Shown here one piece after another: positions 1-8,492 of a stretch of 64,000 nucleotides of DNA. Under the pieces are notes generated by a model. That model made no database searches. It was not told the origin of the DNA and was given only the letters and a program-made list of their open reading frames with translations. Source of the stretch: Paracoccus albus (lineage in GTDB: Bacteria; Pseudomonadota; Alphaproteobacteria; Rhodobacterales; Rhodobacteraceae); assembly GCF_027913035.1 (NCBI RefSeq), contig NZ_CP115776.1:146877-210876 (forward strand), in the 5' to 3' direction. Positions within the stretch are counted from its first letter, which is position 1. Each line of letters opens with the position of its first letter. Both the position numbers and the translations under genes were made by a program.

Positions 1-533
1 GTCTCGACAGGAAAACCGGGTCGGGTCACACAACGCACATCAAATCCGGCGGCGCGAAGACCCAAGGCCAGACCGTGCGCTCGGGTCGCATAGCCGCCCG
101 ACGAAAACGGCAATGAGTTGTGGAGGATATAGCAGATCCGTTTTGGAACTGGCGTCAACTGGGGTGGGTTCCTTGCCGTGATCGCCGCCTGCAACCATTG
201 CAGGTCGAGTGGCGGCGCCCGCAAAGCATTTCGTTGCTGGTCCAGCCAACGCCGCTGCGTTTCGTTAAGACCTTGCAGCGTATCAATCGCTAGGAGGATC
301 TGATCTGCTTCGTCAAAGTCGTGCAGTTCAATCGCCGCGCTCAGCCGCATCTGCTGAAACGCAAAACCGCCTTCGTCGCGGCAGAGCCAGTCGATCAGCT
401 GACGGCGTGAATTCGGCCGCCCCAGCCGTTGCAGGATTTTTCCTGACTGATCCAGCTGTCGCGCAAGGGGACTTGGTTCCTTATCCTGCGCGCTCACTGG
501 TGTCGGCGTAAATGCAGGGTCGTTCTGGCTCAA
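1..533 (-). CDS. Glycosyltransferase family 4 protein, N-terminal part (runs off left edge)
   Basis: An open frame of 177 codons reads without a stop from a TTG at 533 to the window edge; the TTG overlaps the wecC stop as TTGA, so translation is probably coupled. The first ~120 residues are a hydrophilic alpha-helical region (WLCRDEGGFAF, LNETQRRWLDQQ). From about residue 130 the sequence becomes a GT-B N-terminal fold: ICYILHNSLPFSSGGYATR followed by HGLALGLRAAGFDV, the usual first beta strand and glycine loop of GT4 enzymes. It is last in transcription order of the wecC/wecB unit, so it probably adds a sugar during capsule or exopolysaccharide assembly. The donor site (C-terminal half) lies outside the window, so the sugar cannot be inferred. 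The start is uncertain because no better start codon lies nearby. Confidence 0.8.
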   Translation of the reverse strand, partial: MSQNDPAFTPTPVSAQDKEPSPLARQLDQSGKILQRLGRPNSRRQLIDWLCRDEGGFAFQQMRLSAAIELHDFDEADQILLAIDTLQGLNETQRRWLDQQRNALRAPPLDLQWLQAAITARNPPQLTPVPKRICYILHNSLPFSSGGYATRAHGLALGLRAAGFDVRCVTRPGFPVE

Positions 534-1792
534 GGTTTTTTTGTCCAAATGCCGCGCGTGTCAATCAGGTCAGCGCCCGCCGCGCCAGGTGGCGGGCTGT
601 TTCGGAATTCTGTGTGATCGACCAGCATGACGCAGATATCAGCCTCTATCCCGACCCTCATCGCAACAAGCCCGGCCTTTCCATCAAGGCGGTCCGGCAG
701 CCTGTCGATATGGGGTTCAACGACGGTGATCTGGCCGGGGAACTCCTCTGTCAGGCGTTCGACAATCTCTATTGCCGGGCTTTCACGCAGGTCATCAATA
801 TCAGGTTTAAACGACAGGCCGAAGCAACAGATACTTGCGCCCGCGCCCTTCCGCGCGGCGGCGGCACGCACCCGCTCGACCACCCATGAGGGCTTTTCGT
901 CATTGATGCACCGAGCCGTGCGGATAATTTTCGCCAGATCCGGCGTCTGTGCGATGATGAACCACGGATCAACAGCAATACAGTGACCACCGACGCCGGG
1001 TCCGGGTTGAAGTATGTTCACGCGAGGATGCCGGTTTGTCAGGCGGATCAACTCCCAGACATCAATGCCAAGCCTCTCACAAATCAGCGACAGCTCATTC
1101 GCGAAGGCAATATTGACGTCGCGAAAGCTGTTTTCCGTCAGTTTCGCCATCTCGGCTGTTCTGGCGTCGGTTTCCACGCAATCGCCTTCGACGACCATGC
1201 GATATAAATCACGGGCAAGCGTGGCGCAGGCCGGGGTCATCCCGCCGATCACGCGGTCATTGCTGACCAGTTCTTTCAGCGCATGACCAGGCAGGATACG
1301 CTCGGGACAATGGGCGATGCGGATGTCGCTGTCCTCGCCATGAGTTTGCGGGAAGCTGAGATCGGGGCGTTCTTCGGCCAGCCATCCCGCCATCAACTCT
1401 GTCGCGCCGACCGGACTGGTCGATTCCAGCACGACCAGATCACCGCGCTTCAGAACCGGTGCGATTTTGCGCGCTGCGGCCTCGACATAGGACAGATCGG
1501 GTATTTTCTGTTCATCACCATTCAGAAACGGAGTCGGCACGGCAATCAGGAAAGCATCGGCATGCTCCGGCTCGACTGTGGCACGCAAACGTTCCGACCG
1601 GACAGCGCGGCGAAGCGCCTCATCCAGTCCCGGCTCGACAATAGGACATTCGCCGGCATTCACGCGATCGACGGTAGCCTGATTAATGTCAAGCCCGACC
1701 ACATTGATATTGCGAACCGCAAACACAACCGCGGTCGGCAGCCCGATATAGCCAAGGCCGACCATGCAGATTTTGTTGAATTGGGCCTTCAT
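530..1792 (-). CDS. wecC: UDP-N-acetyl-D-mannosamine dehydrogenase
   Basis: The 420-residue product oxidises UDP-ManNAc to UDP-ManNAcA with two NAD+. It has the full family length and order: an N-terminal Rossmann fold with GLGYIG at residues 12-17 and VGLDIN ending the second strand, a central dimerisation helix region, and the active-site cysteine in [13 protein letters not shown] near residue 265. The C-terminal UDP-binding part includes [18 protein letters not shown]. The start overlaps the wecB stop by four bases (ATGA), and the stop overlaps the next glycosyltransferase. Together with wecB this gives a complete two-step route from UDP-GlcNAc to UDP-ManNAcA, a precursor for capsular or exopolysaccharides. 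UDP-glucose dehydrogenase is less likely because wecB is adjacent. Confidence 0.93.
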   Translation of the reverse strand: MKAQFNKICMVGLGYIGLPTAVVFAVRNINVVGLDINQATVDRVNAGECPIVEPGLDEALRRAVRSERLRATVEPEHADAFLIAVPTPFLNGDEQKIPDLSYVEAAARKIAPVLKRGDLVVLESTSPVGATELMAGWLAEERPDLSFPQTHGEDSDIRIAHCPERILPGHALKELVSNDRVIGGMTPACATLARDLYRMVVEGDCVETDARTAEMAKLTENSFRDVNIAFANELSLICERLGIDVWELIRLTNRHPRVNILQPGPGVGGHCIAVDPWFIIAQTPDLAKIIRTARCINDEKPSWVVERVRAAAARKGAGASICCFGLSFKPDIDDLRESPAIEIVERLTEEFPGQITVVEPHIDRLPDRLDGKAGLVAMRVGIEADICVMLVDHTEFRNSPPPGAAGADLIDTRGIWTKKP

Positions 1793-2919
1793 GCTGTTCC
1801 CCCGAATTTGGCAAGTGCGTCAAGAATCCGCTGCGTCGCTTTGCCGTCACCATAAGGATTGTGGGCAAAGCTCATCTGCTGATAGGCGGTTTCATCGGTC
1901 AGCAGGCGCGAGGCCCAATCGAAAATGCGTTTCGTATCCGTGCCGACAAGCTGCACCGTTCCAGCCTCAAGCGCCTCAGGACGTTCCGTGGTATCACGCA
2001 TGACCAAAACCGGTTTCCCCAGCGACGGTGCCTCTTCCTGAATCCCGCCCGAATCGGTGATGATGATCGTCGCGCGGTTCATCAGCCACACGAAGGGCAG
2101 ATAGTCCTGTGGCTCAATCAGGTGAATATTGTCATGTTTACCCAGAAGCCGCGTCACGGGTTCGCGGACATTCGGATTCATGTGCATCGGATAGACGATA
2201 TCGACCTCTGGAAACCGTTCGGCAAGCTGGGCAATCGCGGTGCAAATCCGCTCGAAACCGCCGCCAAAGCTTTCACGGCGATGGCCGGTCACCAGAACCA
2301 TCCGGCGATCCTCAGTCAGGAAATCAAACCGCGCCGCGATCTCCTCCGCCATTCCCGTTTCGTTTTTGAAACGCCCGACCACATCCATCAGCGCATCAAT
2401 GACGGTATTGCCGGTCACGATGATCCGTTCCTCTGGCCCGCCCTCGCGCAGCAGGGCTTGGCGCGACGTATCCGTCGGCGCGAAATGCAATGTTGCCAGC
2501 GAGCCTGTCAGCCTTCGGTTCCCCTCCTCGGGCCAGGGCGAATAGATATTGCCGGTCCGCAAACCTGCCTCGACATGACCGACCGGGATGCGGGCATAGT
2601 AAGACGCGACGGTCGCTGAAAACGTCGTCGCCGTATCGCCGTGAACCAGCACGATGTCCGGGCGCTCCTTTTCCAGCACCGGCTTCAGACCGCTTAGGAT
2701 GGTCGAGGTCACATCGTAGAGATCCTGCCCGCTTTTCATGATGTTCAGGTCGTGATCCGGCTTCAGCCCGAACAGCGTCGTGACCTGATCCAGCATCTCG
2801 CGATGCTGGCCCGTTACGCAGACAACCCCTGTGAAGCGGGCATCCGCATCAATCGCCTTTGCAAGAGGGGCCATCTTGATTGCTTCGGGCCGGGTCCCGA
2901 ATACGGTCATGACTTTCAT
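1789..2919 (-). CDS. wecB: UDP-N-acetylglucosamine 2-epimerase (non-hydrolysing)
   Basis: This cytosolic epimerase converts UDP-GlcNAc to UDP-ManNAc, the substrate of the next gene. The 376-residue length is typical. Landmarks are [13 protein letters not shown] at the N-terminus, [34 protein letters not shown] and, in the second Rossmann domain, [16 protein letters not shown], all signatures of the non-hydrolysing class. The start codon overlaps the stop of the upstream glycosyltransferase, and its own stop overlaps wecC, so the genes form a tightly coupled operon. Nothing looks degraded. The hydrolysing (NeuC) class is unlikely because no sialic acid genes are visible nearby. Confidence 0.95.
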   Translation of the reverse strand: MKVMTVFGTRPEAIKMAPLAKAIDADARFTGVVCVTGQHREMLDQVTTLFGLKPDHDLNIMKSGQDLYDVTSTILSGLKPVLEKERPDIVLVHGDTATTFSATVASYYARIPVGHVEAGLRTGNIYSPWPEEGNRRLTGSLATLHFAPTDTSRQALLREGGPEERIIVTGNTVIDALMDVVGRFKNETGMAEEIAARFDFLTEDRRMVLVTGHRRESFGGGFERICTAIAQLAERFPEVDIVYPMHMNPNVREPVTRLLGKHDNIHLIEPQDYLPFVWLMNRATIIITDSGGIQEEAPSLGKPVLVMRDTTERPEALEAGTVQLVGTDTKRIFDWASRLLTDETAYQQMSFAHNPYGDGKATQRILDALAKFGGTA

Positions 2920-4475
2920 ATTTCGGCACCATTGATTGCGGCGGAAGAAGGCATTGTCTCTGACGCTAATGTCTGAAGGTTGATTGCGTCTGCACTGGCG
3001 ATGTGGATCAGCGCGTTGAGCGTGGCGTCCTCATCGGTCATGTCGACGCAAAGCGAGCCGGGCGGAAGCTTCGTCCGCGAAAGGGCGCTGCCCGTTTCCG
3101 CAAAGGCCAGAACTGGACGCCCCGCCGAGCGGTAATCGGCGAGCTTCGAGGGCAGGTAGGGGTTGGTTCGAAATGCAGCATCAGTGGCTGTATCGTTGAT
3201 GAACAGCCAATCCATGGCTCGCATATATGACAGCGCATCAAGGTAATCGAGCGCGGCAGAGGCGATCACAAACCTGTCGATACCAAGATCAGCGCATTGC
3301 CGCCGAAATTCACGGGGAACGTTGCCAAAAACCAGTAACCGCAGCTTTGCCTTCAGATGGTCAGGCAGCCGGGCGAAGGCGTTCAGCAAAGGTGTCAGAT
3401 CCCGTCGCGGGTTCAGGTTTCCGAAATAGCCGATCCAGATATCACCACGCGAGGCTTTCGGACAGGGCATCTGTGAAAGGATGGTCGGACCGGGGACCGG
3501 ATGTTCCTCGATTTCTGAAATGCTGCTTATCCGTGCGCGGACATTTTCAGGAAGGTCTGGCTGCGAACCCATCAGATCGCGCTGTTCTTCATTGTTGAAA
3601 ACAATGCGGTCAGCAAGACAGAAGGGAAGATACTCCGCCCAGAACATCAGCGATTGTCCATCCGGAACGTCGAAACCACGCGCACGAATGGCGGCGGCAA
3701 TCCGGCTGTTTTCCAGCCACGCGTCATCAACAAGGGCGTTGCTGTCGTCGCCTGTCAGGCTTTGGCGGCAAGGATCAGAGAACTCCGCCGTCCAACTATC
3801 GCCAAACCCCGCGACAAATGCAGCGGCGGCGGCGAAATGCGACTGAGCCCACATCGACCTGGAATAGATTTCGTCATAGCGTTGCGCCCCAAATTCGTCA
3901 GATTGCAGCGCCTGAACAGTGGCGTCGGCGAAATCAGTGAATGCGGCCGCTCTGGCCGGATAGTTTTCCGCCTCAAGGACAATATGTTGTCCGATCCGCG
4001 CCGAAATCGCCCCATAGAGCCCACCGTCCAGCGGTGCCACGCCGCTCATATCGTTGGAAATCACATCGACGCTGTCGCCGCTTTTCTCAACGCGCCGCGC
4101 CATGACATTTCCCGATGCATTCGCAAAGGGGGGAAAAGCGAAGGCGATGACAAGGCGTGCGGATGGGCCTGACAGTTCCGGCAACTCTGCACCGGCTTTG
4201 CTCAGCATTTTTCTGATCTTGTCATGCCATGCAGTGCATATCCCCAAACCGGTCCAGCGAAAGCGGGGTATCTGCCGGTATATCCGCTCGGCCTCCGAAA
4301 TGTTCCCAAGGCTCGCTTCCAGCTCGACCGCCTCGCGCAAGCGCTCAAGCGAGGGCCGTATGTCTTGCGCGCGCGATAGCAGTGCGCGCCGCGTCTGAGC
4401 CGGAAGACAATCGGCCAGTTGCCGCTGCGCACGACACAAGCCATTTGCCAGAAATTCAATCTCTAGTTGTTTCAT
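2916..4475 (-). CDS. Glycosyltransferase, GT-B fold (GT1/GT4-like)
   Basis: The 519-residue product lies upstream of wecB and overlaps it. The first ~100 residues are helical and not family-specific. The second half carries the donor-binding fold: [21 protein letters not shown] around residue 360, [14 protein letters not shown], then [20 protein letters not shown], which matches the conserved C-terminal Rossmann segment of GT4-type enzymes (nucleotide-sugar binding, glutamate near the end). No signal peptide or membrane segment is visible, so it is probably cytosolic or peripheral. It likely acts in the same surface polysaccharide pathway as wecB/wecC. Donor and acceptor cannot be read from the sequence. 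The ATG at 4475 follows the small coiled-coil gene by only 7 bases. Confidence 0.75.
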   Translation of the reverse strand: MKQLEIEFLANGLCRAQRQLADCLPAQTRRALLSRAQDIRPSLERLREAVELEASLGNISEAERIYRQIPRFRWTGLGICTAWHDKIRKMLSKAGAELPELSGPSARLVIAFAFPPFANASGNVMARRVEKSGDSVDVISNDMSGVAPLDGGLYGAISARIGQHIVLEAENYPARAAAFTDFADATVQALQSDEFGAQRYDEIYSRSMWAQSHFAAAAAFVAGFGDSWTAEFSDPCRQSLTGDDSNALVDDAWLENSRIAAAIRARGFDVPDGQSLMFWAEYLPFCLADRIVFNNEEQRDLMGSQPDLPENVRARISSISEIEEHPVPGPTILSQMPCPKASRGDIWIGYFGNLNPRRDLTPLLNAFARLPDHLKAKLRLLVFGNVPREFRRQCADLGIDRFVIASAALDYLDALSYMRAMDWLFINDTATDAAFRTNPYLPSKLADYRSAGRPVLAFAETGSALSRTKLPPGSLCVDMTDEDATLNALIHIASADAINLQTLASETMPSSAAINGAEI

Positions 4476-4482
4476 TGGCGCA

Positions 4483-4926
4483 TTATGAAGCCGGTGGCGA
4501 CTTGCGAAGTGTCGACTTCAGCCTTCTGAGCGGCCCGGTTATCTTCCAGGAGATGGTGTTGAACACGTCGTCTATCAAACGGAGCAGCCGGTCGCGATCG
4601 GCTTGTAGATCTGCAATCGTACGGTCTCGAATATCAAGCTGCCGCGAAAGCTCCCCGATTGTCAGCTCCGCATCGCTGGCATTCAACGCTGCATCGTCAT
4701 TCCTTCGAAGTTCCGATTCCAGATATCTAATTTTATTATTTAAATCTGAGACGATTGCCTCCAGCCTGGCAACCTCATCCCCCAATACGGCGATATCGGT
4801 CATCCGCTCGACCATCGCATCTCCAGCCTCGCTGTTTGGAGCGGACTCATTATACTTCCGGGCCACCTGAGAGGCCTGATCGCTCTTATTAAGAGCCAAT
4901 TCGTTTGAAGAGTATCGCCGTACCAT
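4483..4926 (-). CDS. Small coiled-coil protein with glycosyltransferase-linker motif
   Basis: The 147-residue, charged protein is the first gene of the minus-strand polysaccharide unit. Residues ~40-115 are rich in heptad-like leucine, isoleucine and charged positions (EVARLEAIVSDLNNKIRYL, IRDRTIADLQADRDRLLRL) and should form a long coiled coil. The C-terminal segment contains TISWKITGPLRRLKS. An S-W-[KR]-[IL]-T-x-P-[LIF]-R motif after a coiled coil is common as the linker that precedes or joins glycosyltransferase domains in large bacterial polysaccharide enzymes; here it ends the protein. I infer a scaffold or tether for the neighbouring transferases, or the separated N-terminus of a formerly fused enzyme. 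No catalytic motif is present. Confidence 0.6.
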   Translation of the reverse strand: MVRRYSSNELALNKSDQASQVARKYNESAPNSEAGDAMVERMTDIAVLGDEVARLEAIVSDLNNKIRYLESELRRNDDAALNASDAELTIGELSRQLDIRDRTIADLQADRDRLLRLIDDVFNTISWKITGPLRRLKSTLRKSPPAS

Positions 4927-5560
4927 TCGATGTTCCTGACTGATCAGTAACTCTCTCTATGGTTGTATATCCTTAGGTAAAATTTGTGAAGGAGAAATTC
5001 GTCCTTAGGTTGTGCTTTGGTGCGCGTGCTCACCTGGCTGCAAGGAGGTTCTCGTCTGTAAGCCGCGGATCGTCCCGTTTAAAACGCTGAATTTAACCTG
5101 GCTGTCTGATGCCAAGCTTTGGCCGTACGTTCCTGCAGGACGAGTGGTCGATGGTACAGGTTCGTCACGTTATGGCCGCGACCTCGCGCTGCGTCAGTGT
5201 GGCAATACAGCAATTGAAACCCTGCCGGCAGGAGCGGAGCTGGAATTCGGGTATCTCTCCAAAGACGGTCACGAGGTAGCGAAAGCGGCAGACAGTCGAT
5301 GATCTGAGGACTTGGCACAAGAAGCCCTGCTCGTCAGTTGTTACCGGAGATAGAGGAGGCAATGATCGTCGCCTTCGACACCGGCAAATGCGGCCGGACG
5401 ATTTGTTTAAGGCCCGCAGCCATCGATCCCAAGCCTGACGCGTTCAGGGCCGCATCGATTCCTGCAACCTCATGGCGTTTTCCGGCATCCTGATGTGAAG
5501 GACGGCGAGAAAATACGGCGGATGCTGTTCAACTGCCATCGCTAGGCAGGCAATTGACGC
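4927..5560. other. 634-base stretch without a supported gene
   Basis: This should hold the promoter of the minus-strand polysaccharide operon next to 4926. A repeated octamer CCTTAGGT occurs twice near 4970 and 5002. Short open frames on both strands have no convincing ribosome site, no recognisable domain and no neighbour support. The frame around 5090-5110 (WLSDA) faintly recalls the start of IS5-type transposases, but it is too short to call. I regard the region as non-coding or decayed sequence. Confidence 0.4.
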
Positions 5561-7147
5561 TCAGTCTCGATCCAGATCCAGCAGGCCGTTTCTAGCTGCG
5601 TCAAGATAACCGATATCGCGCAGTGTGTCCGCGGGGTAGCGGCGGTCGAAAAGAAACCGCTCGATCGTGAAGTCGGGCTCAATCAATGCCAGCTTTCCGG
5701 CAGAGGCCATTGCGGCCTTTATATCGCCGTTGCAAGCCTGCAGCGCCAGCAACTGGCGCAATGGGGCACGGTAATTGACGTTGCCCTGTGCCGCCCGTTC
5801 GGCTGCTTCCATAGCTTCTTGAGGGCGACGCATGGAAAGGCAAAGAATGGCATGTTGCAGGCTGCACATCGCCTCAAATTTTGAATAGGCGGAGATCTGG
5901 CTGGCGTGGCGTGACATTTCCCACGCTGTCTTCGCGTCGCCCTGCGTGGCACGGGCCTTTGACATGGCCAGAAGAGCAAAAAGATTATGCGGATCCTCCC
6001 GCAGAACCCGGACCGCCCTTTGCGCCGCCCCGCCGATATCACCCAGAAGCCCGCCCCGCACGCTGGCCGACAGGGCAAGCACCATCGGCTCATCGGGGGA
6101 CAGGCCTTCGGCCCGGTTCAGCAGGTCGGTCATTTCAGCGCGCAGATCGTTCGTGTCAGGTTGCACCTCCTCCAGTGCCATAGACATCAGCACCCATGCG
6201 CCAAAAGCCAGGAAAAGCCCGGATTGCAGCTGACTATATGCCGATCCAAGCCCGTCGAAAGCGCGGCTCATGGCAGTGGCATCGAAGCTGAGCGTATCGC
6301 GCAGCGCTGATTGGACATAACGGCTGCGCTGAGCGATGGTCGAATCTGGCCGGGAATGTTGCGGCAGGCGCTCCAGTGCCGCATCGGCCACACCCCAGCA
6401 GAAACGACCAAGCGCTTGCTCATCCGCCAAAAATCCGTGAAGGTCGCTGACGAAACAATGGTCGCTATGGACCAGATCGTCAGTGGCTGGGTCGATAACC
6501 TGCGCGAGGATCATCGCGCTTTTGTCCCCCTGATCGACCGAGGTGCGGATGATAAGGTCCGGGTTTTCCTGACGGAGCGTCCGCCTGGCACAGGCGATGA
6601 AGCCGCTGACCGTCTTGCCGATCTGATCGTCCACCATCTGCGCCAGCGGGTTGACGCCCTGCGCCGTTCTCCATGGCATTCCGCATTGGATAAGCACCAC
6701 GTGGCCTGGATCGCTGTCTGTCTTGACGCGGTCGGCATAGCTGACGCGCTTATGGATAAGCCAGTCGTTGAATTCCGGGTCAAGGATATCCAGCCCTTCC
6801 AGAAACTCTCCCTCTGCCGAGTGGTCGGCAAGGTCGGTTTGCACGGCCGAGGCATCAAGCCAGACATGTTTGCGGTCGCTGCCCAGAACATGGGCAGCGG
6901 GGCCAAAGCAGCGCCGGATTTCCAGCAGGGCGGATCGCAGACTGCCCTGCGCCTGCCGCGGGGCGCGATCGCTCCACAATTTGTCCTCTAGCCAGCGGCG
7001 CCCGCGCCGCATCGACGGGGTTTCTGCCAGCAGTGCCAGAAGACCGATTGACTTTCGGCCAAGCGGCGTAATGTCCGCACCATTCGAATCGGTCACGAGA
7101 AATGATCCCCGCAATCGGATTTTAAGGCGGCCATTAGAATTTGGCAT
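5561..7147 (-). CDS. SARP/BTAD-like transcriptional regulator with winged helix and TPR-like C-terminus
   Basis: The 528-residue product begins with an OmpR/PhoB-type winged-helix region (residues ~8-95: IRLRGSFLVTDSNG, GRKSIGLLALLAETP, LWSDRAPRQAQGSLRSALLEIRR), the arrangement seen in SARP and CadC-like regulators without a receiver domain. A middle alpha/beta segment (~130-260) is followed by helix pairs rich in alanine (AQRAVRVLREDPHNLFALLAMSKARA, EAMEAAERAAQGNVNYRAPL) typical of TPR/BTAD bundles. No membrane helix is apparent, so it is probably cytosolic. It is divergent from the haloperoxidase-like gene at 7284, with 136 bases between them, so it probably controls that gene and the cassette. 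The effector is unknown. Bacterial SARP-like regulators often sit beside peptidase modules, which fits the subtilase here. Confidence 0.7.
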   Translation of the reverse strand: MPNSNGRLKIRLRGSFLVTDSNGADITPLGRKSIGLLALLAETPSMRRGRRWLEDKLWSDRAPRQAQGSLRSALLEIRRCFGPAAHVLGSDRKHVWLDASAVQTDLADHSAEGEFLEGLDILDPEFNDWLIHKRVSYADRVKTDSDPGHVVLIQCGMPWRTAQGVNPLAQMVDDQIGKTVSGFIACARRTLRQENPDLIIRTSVDQGDKSAMILAQVIDPATDDLVHSDHCFVSDLHGFLADEQALGRFCWGVADAALERLPQHSRPDSTIAQRSRYVQSALRDTLSFDATAMSRAFDGLGSAYSQLQSGLFLAFGAWVLMSMALEEVQPDTNDLRAEMTDLLNRAEGLSPDEPMVLALSASVRGGLLGDIGGAAQRAVRVLREDPHNLFALLAMSKARATQGDAKTAWEMSRHASQISAYSKFEAMCSLQHAILCLSMRRPQEAMEAAERAAQGNVNYRAPLRQLLALQACNGDIKAAMASAGKLALIEPDFTIERFLFDRRYPADTLRDIGYLDAARNGLLDLDRD

Positions 7148-7283
7148 GAATCGACAAATCCCGCGAACGTAGGAAGCGTCCGAGCGTTAAACCAGCGTCA
7201 AAAAGCCGGACCTTCCGGATTGATAATTGACCCATCTTATCTGTGTTGCAAAAATCCATCAACTAATTGCATCGGAGATTGTG
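7148..7283. promoter_or_regulatory. Divergent promoter region of the regulator and the PAP2/haloperoxidase gene
   Basis: These 136 bases separate divergent starts at 7147 and 7284 and must carry both promoters. The plus side ends with CGGAG at 7272-7276, a good ribosome site for the ATG at 7284. The region is less GC-rich than its surroundings. I see no clear long palindrome. Confidence 0.5.
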
Positions 7284-8492
7284 ATGGCCGGATTAGGCAT
7301 GTTGGGTCCCAGCAACGGAAAAAACGGGAAAAATGGCAAGAACGGAAAAAACGGAAAAAATGGCAAGGATGGAGATGACGGTGTGTTTCACGCCGGTGGT
7401 CCTTCCGATACCGTTCTGAGTTATGCGCTTCTAAGCTCGCATCAAGGCATTACGCCGGTTTGGGACACTGCGGGTCTACGCCCAGCTTCGGCGGCCGGCA
7501 ACGAAGTGGGACCGGAAGATTCATCCGATTTCAGGAACTTCGTCCATCTGGAGCCGCTTTATCGCGAACATCTTGTCGACTATCGCCTGCTATCGCTGTT
7601 TAAAACGCTTTCGCTTGAACCGGGCGAGGATATTTCTCTTTTTACGCGCCGAAAGCGCACGGGTCCAAGGCGAATGCGCAAGCCGGACCCTTTGTTTCGT
7701 TTGCCGCTATTCAACATGGATCGCGCCACACTTGAAAAGCAGGTAGCAATGATCAAGACGGCATCATTGCTGCGAGAAGAGCGATTAGAGGAAATCGTCG
7801 TTCAGCAGACCGATATCATATCGTTTTTCGGAATGATCAATTATCTGGATGCTGATTCGACGCCATATACTGTGATGCTGCTCTACGCGCTTTTGCGTTT
7901 GGGGACCACATTGGAAACGCCCATGAAGCTTTTTGCCAATGCGCCACGGCCCATCGCCGTTTCGGCCTTTGTGCAGCCGATGATCCAGACTCCGACCCAT
8001 GCCAGCTATCCTAGCGGCCATGCGGTCGAGGCTTATATGATTGCGACTGTGCTCTATGCGCTCAGCGGTGCGCAGCCAATCGGGATCATGCAAAGCGGGC
8101 CATCGAAGTCGTTCGATGTGAGCACCGCGTTCAGCGATCCGGGTGCACCGTTGATGCGGCTTGCGGCGCGGATCGCGGAGAATCGCACTGTCGCGGGCGT
8201 GCATTATCCTATTGATAACTTCGCTGGCGCGGGGCTTGGGCTGGCGATTGGTGAATATCTTGTCAATGCGCTCGCAGGTGGCAAAAAGACGGGCTCCTAT
8301 CGTATCACGCCGCCGGATCTGGCCGATACATTTTTCGAGTTTGAAACGGTTACAATAGGGGATGCAACCAATCCCGGCGCAATTGAAAAGACTGGTAAGC
8401 TGAATGTCGATCCAGATCGTACCGATCCCCTGCTGCGTCAGATCTGGCGCAGAGCGCGGCGCGAGATGATCACGGTTGCACCTGCCTCCTGA
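7284..8492 (+). CDS. PAP2 / vanadium-dependent haloperoxidase-family protein with collagen-like N-terminus
   Basis: The ATG at 7284 is preferred over the earlier ATG at 7227 because it has CGGAG upstream; it gives 402 residues. Residues 12-32 are seven Gly-X-Y triplets (mostly GKN). The C-terminal half has the complete PAP2/vanadate signature with the spacing of vanadium chloroperoxidase: K215 and R222 in KLFANAPRP, S244-G245-H246 in YPSGH, and R301 and H307 in NRTVAGVHYPID. All vanadate or phosphate ligands are therefore present. There is no signal peptide and no obvious membrane helix, so this is a soluble vHPO-like protein rather than a lipid phosphatase. Haloperoxidase and soluble phosphatase activity cannot be separated by sequence alone. 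Its stop lies back-to-back with the convergent subtilase stop at 8493. Confidence 0.78.
   Translation: MAGLGMLGPSNGKNGKNGKNGKNGKNGKDGDDGVFHAGGPSDTVLSYALLSSHQGITPVWDTAGLRPASAAGNEVGPEDSSDFRNFVHLEPLYREHLVDYRLLSLFKTLSLEPGEDISLFTRRKRTGPRRMRKPDPLFRLPLFNMDRATLEKQVAMIKTASLLREERLEEIVVQQTDIISFFGMINYLDADSTPYTVMLLYALLRLGTTLETPMKLFANAPRPIAVSAFVQPMIQTPTHASYPSGHAVEAYMIATVLYALSGAQPIGIMQSGPSKSFDVSTAFSDPGAPLMRLAARIAENRTVAGVHYPIDNFAGAGLGLAIGEYLVNALAGGKKTGSYRITPPDLADTFFEFETVTIGDATNPGAIEKTGKLNVDPDRTDPLLRQIWRRARREMITVAPAS
7317..7379 (+). repeat. Seven tandem 9-base units encoding Gly-X-Y collagen-like triplets
   Basis: Seven in-frame units (GGA AAA AAC and synonymous variants GGG AAA AAT, GGC AAG AAC) encode five GKN triplets, then GKD and GDD. 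Runs of six adenines recur. Units of nine bases can expand or contract without changing frame, so the number of triplets may vary between strains. Confidence 0.85.

Noticed and set aside
5012..5302. Plus frame of 96 codons in the 4927-5560 gap
   Set aside because: No ribosome site or family match; the WLSDA similarity to IS5 transposases is too short.
7227..7283. Upstream ATG adding 19 residues to the vHPO/PAP2 protein
   Set aside because: No ribosome site upstream of 7227, whereas CGGAG lies before the ATG at 7284.
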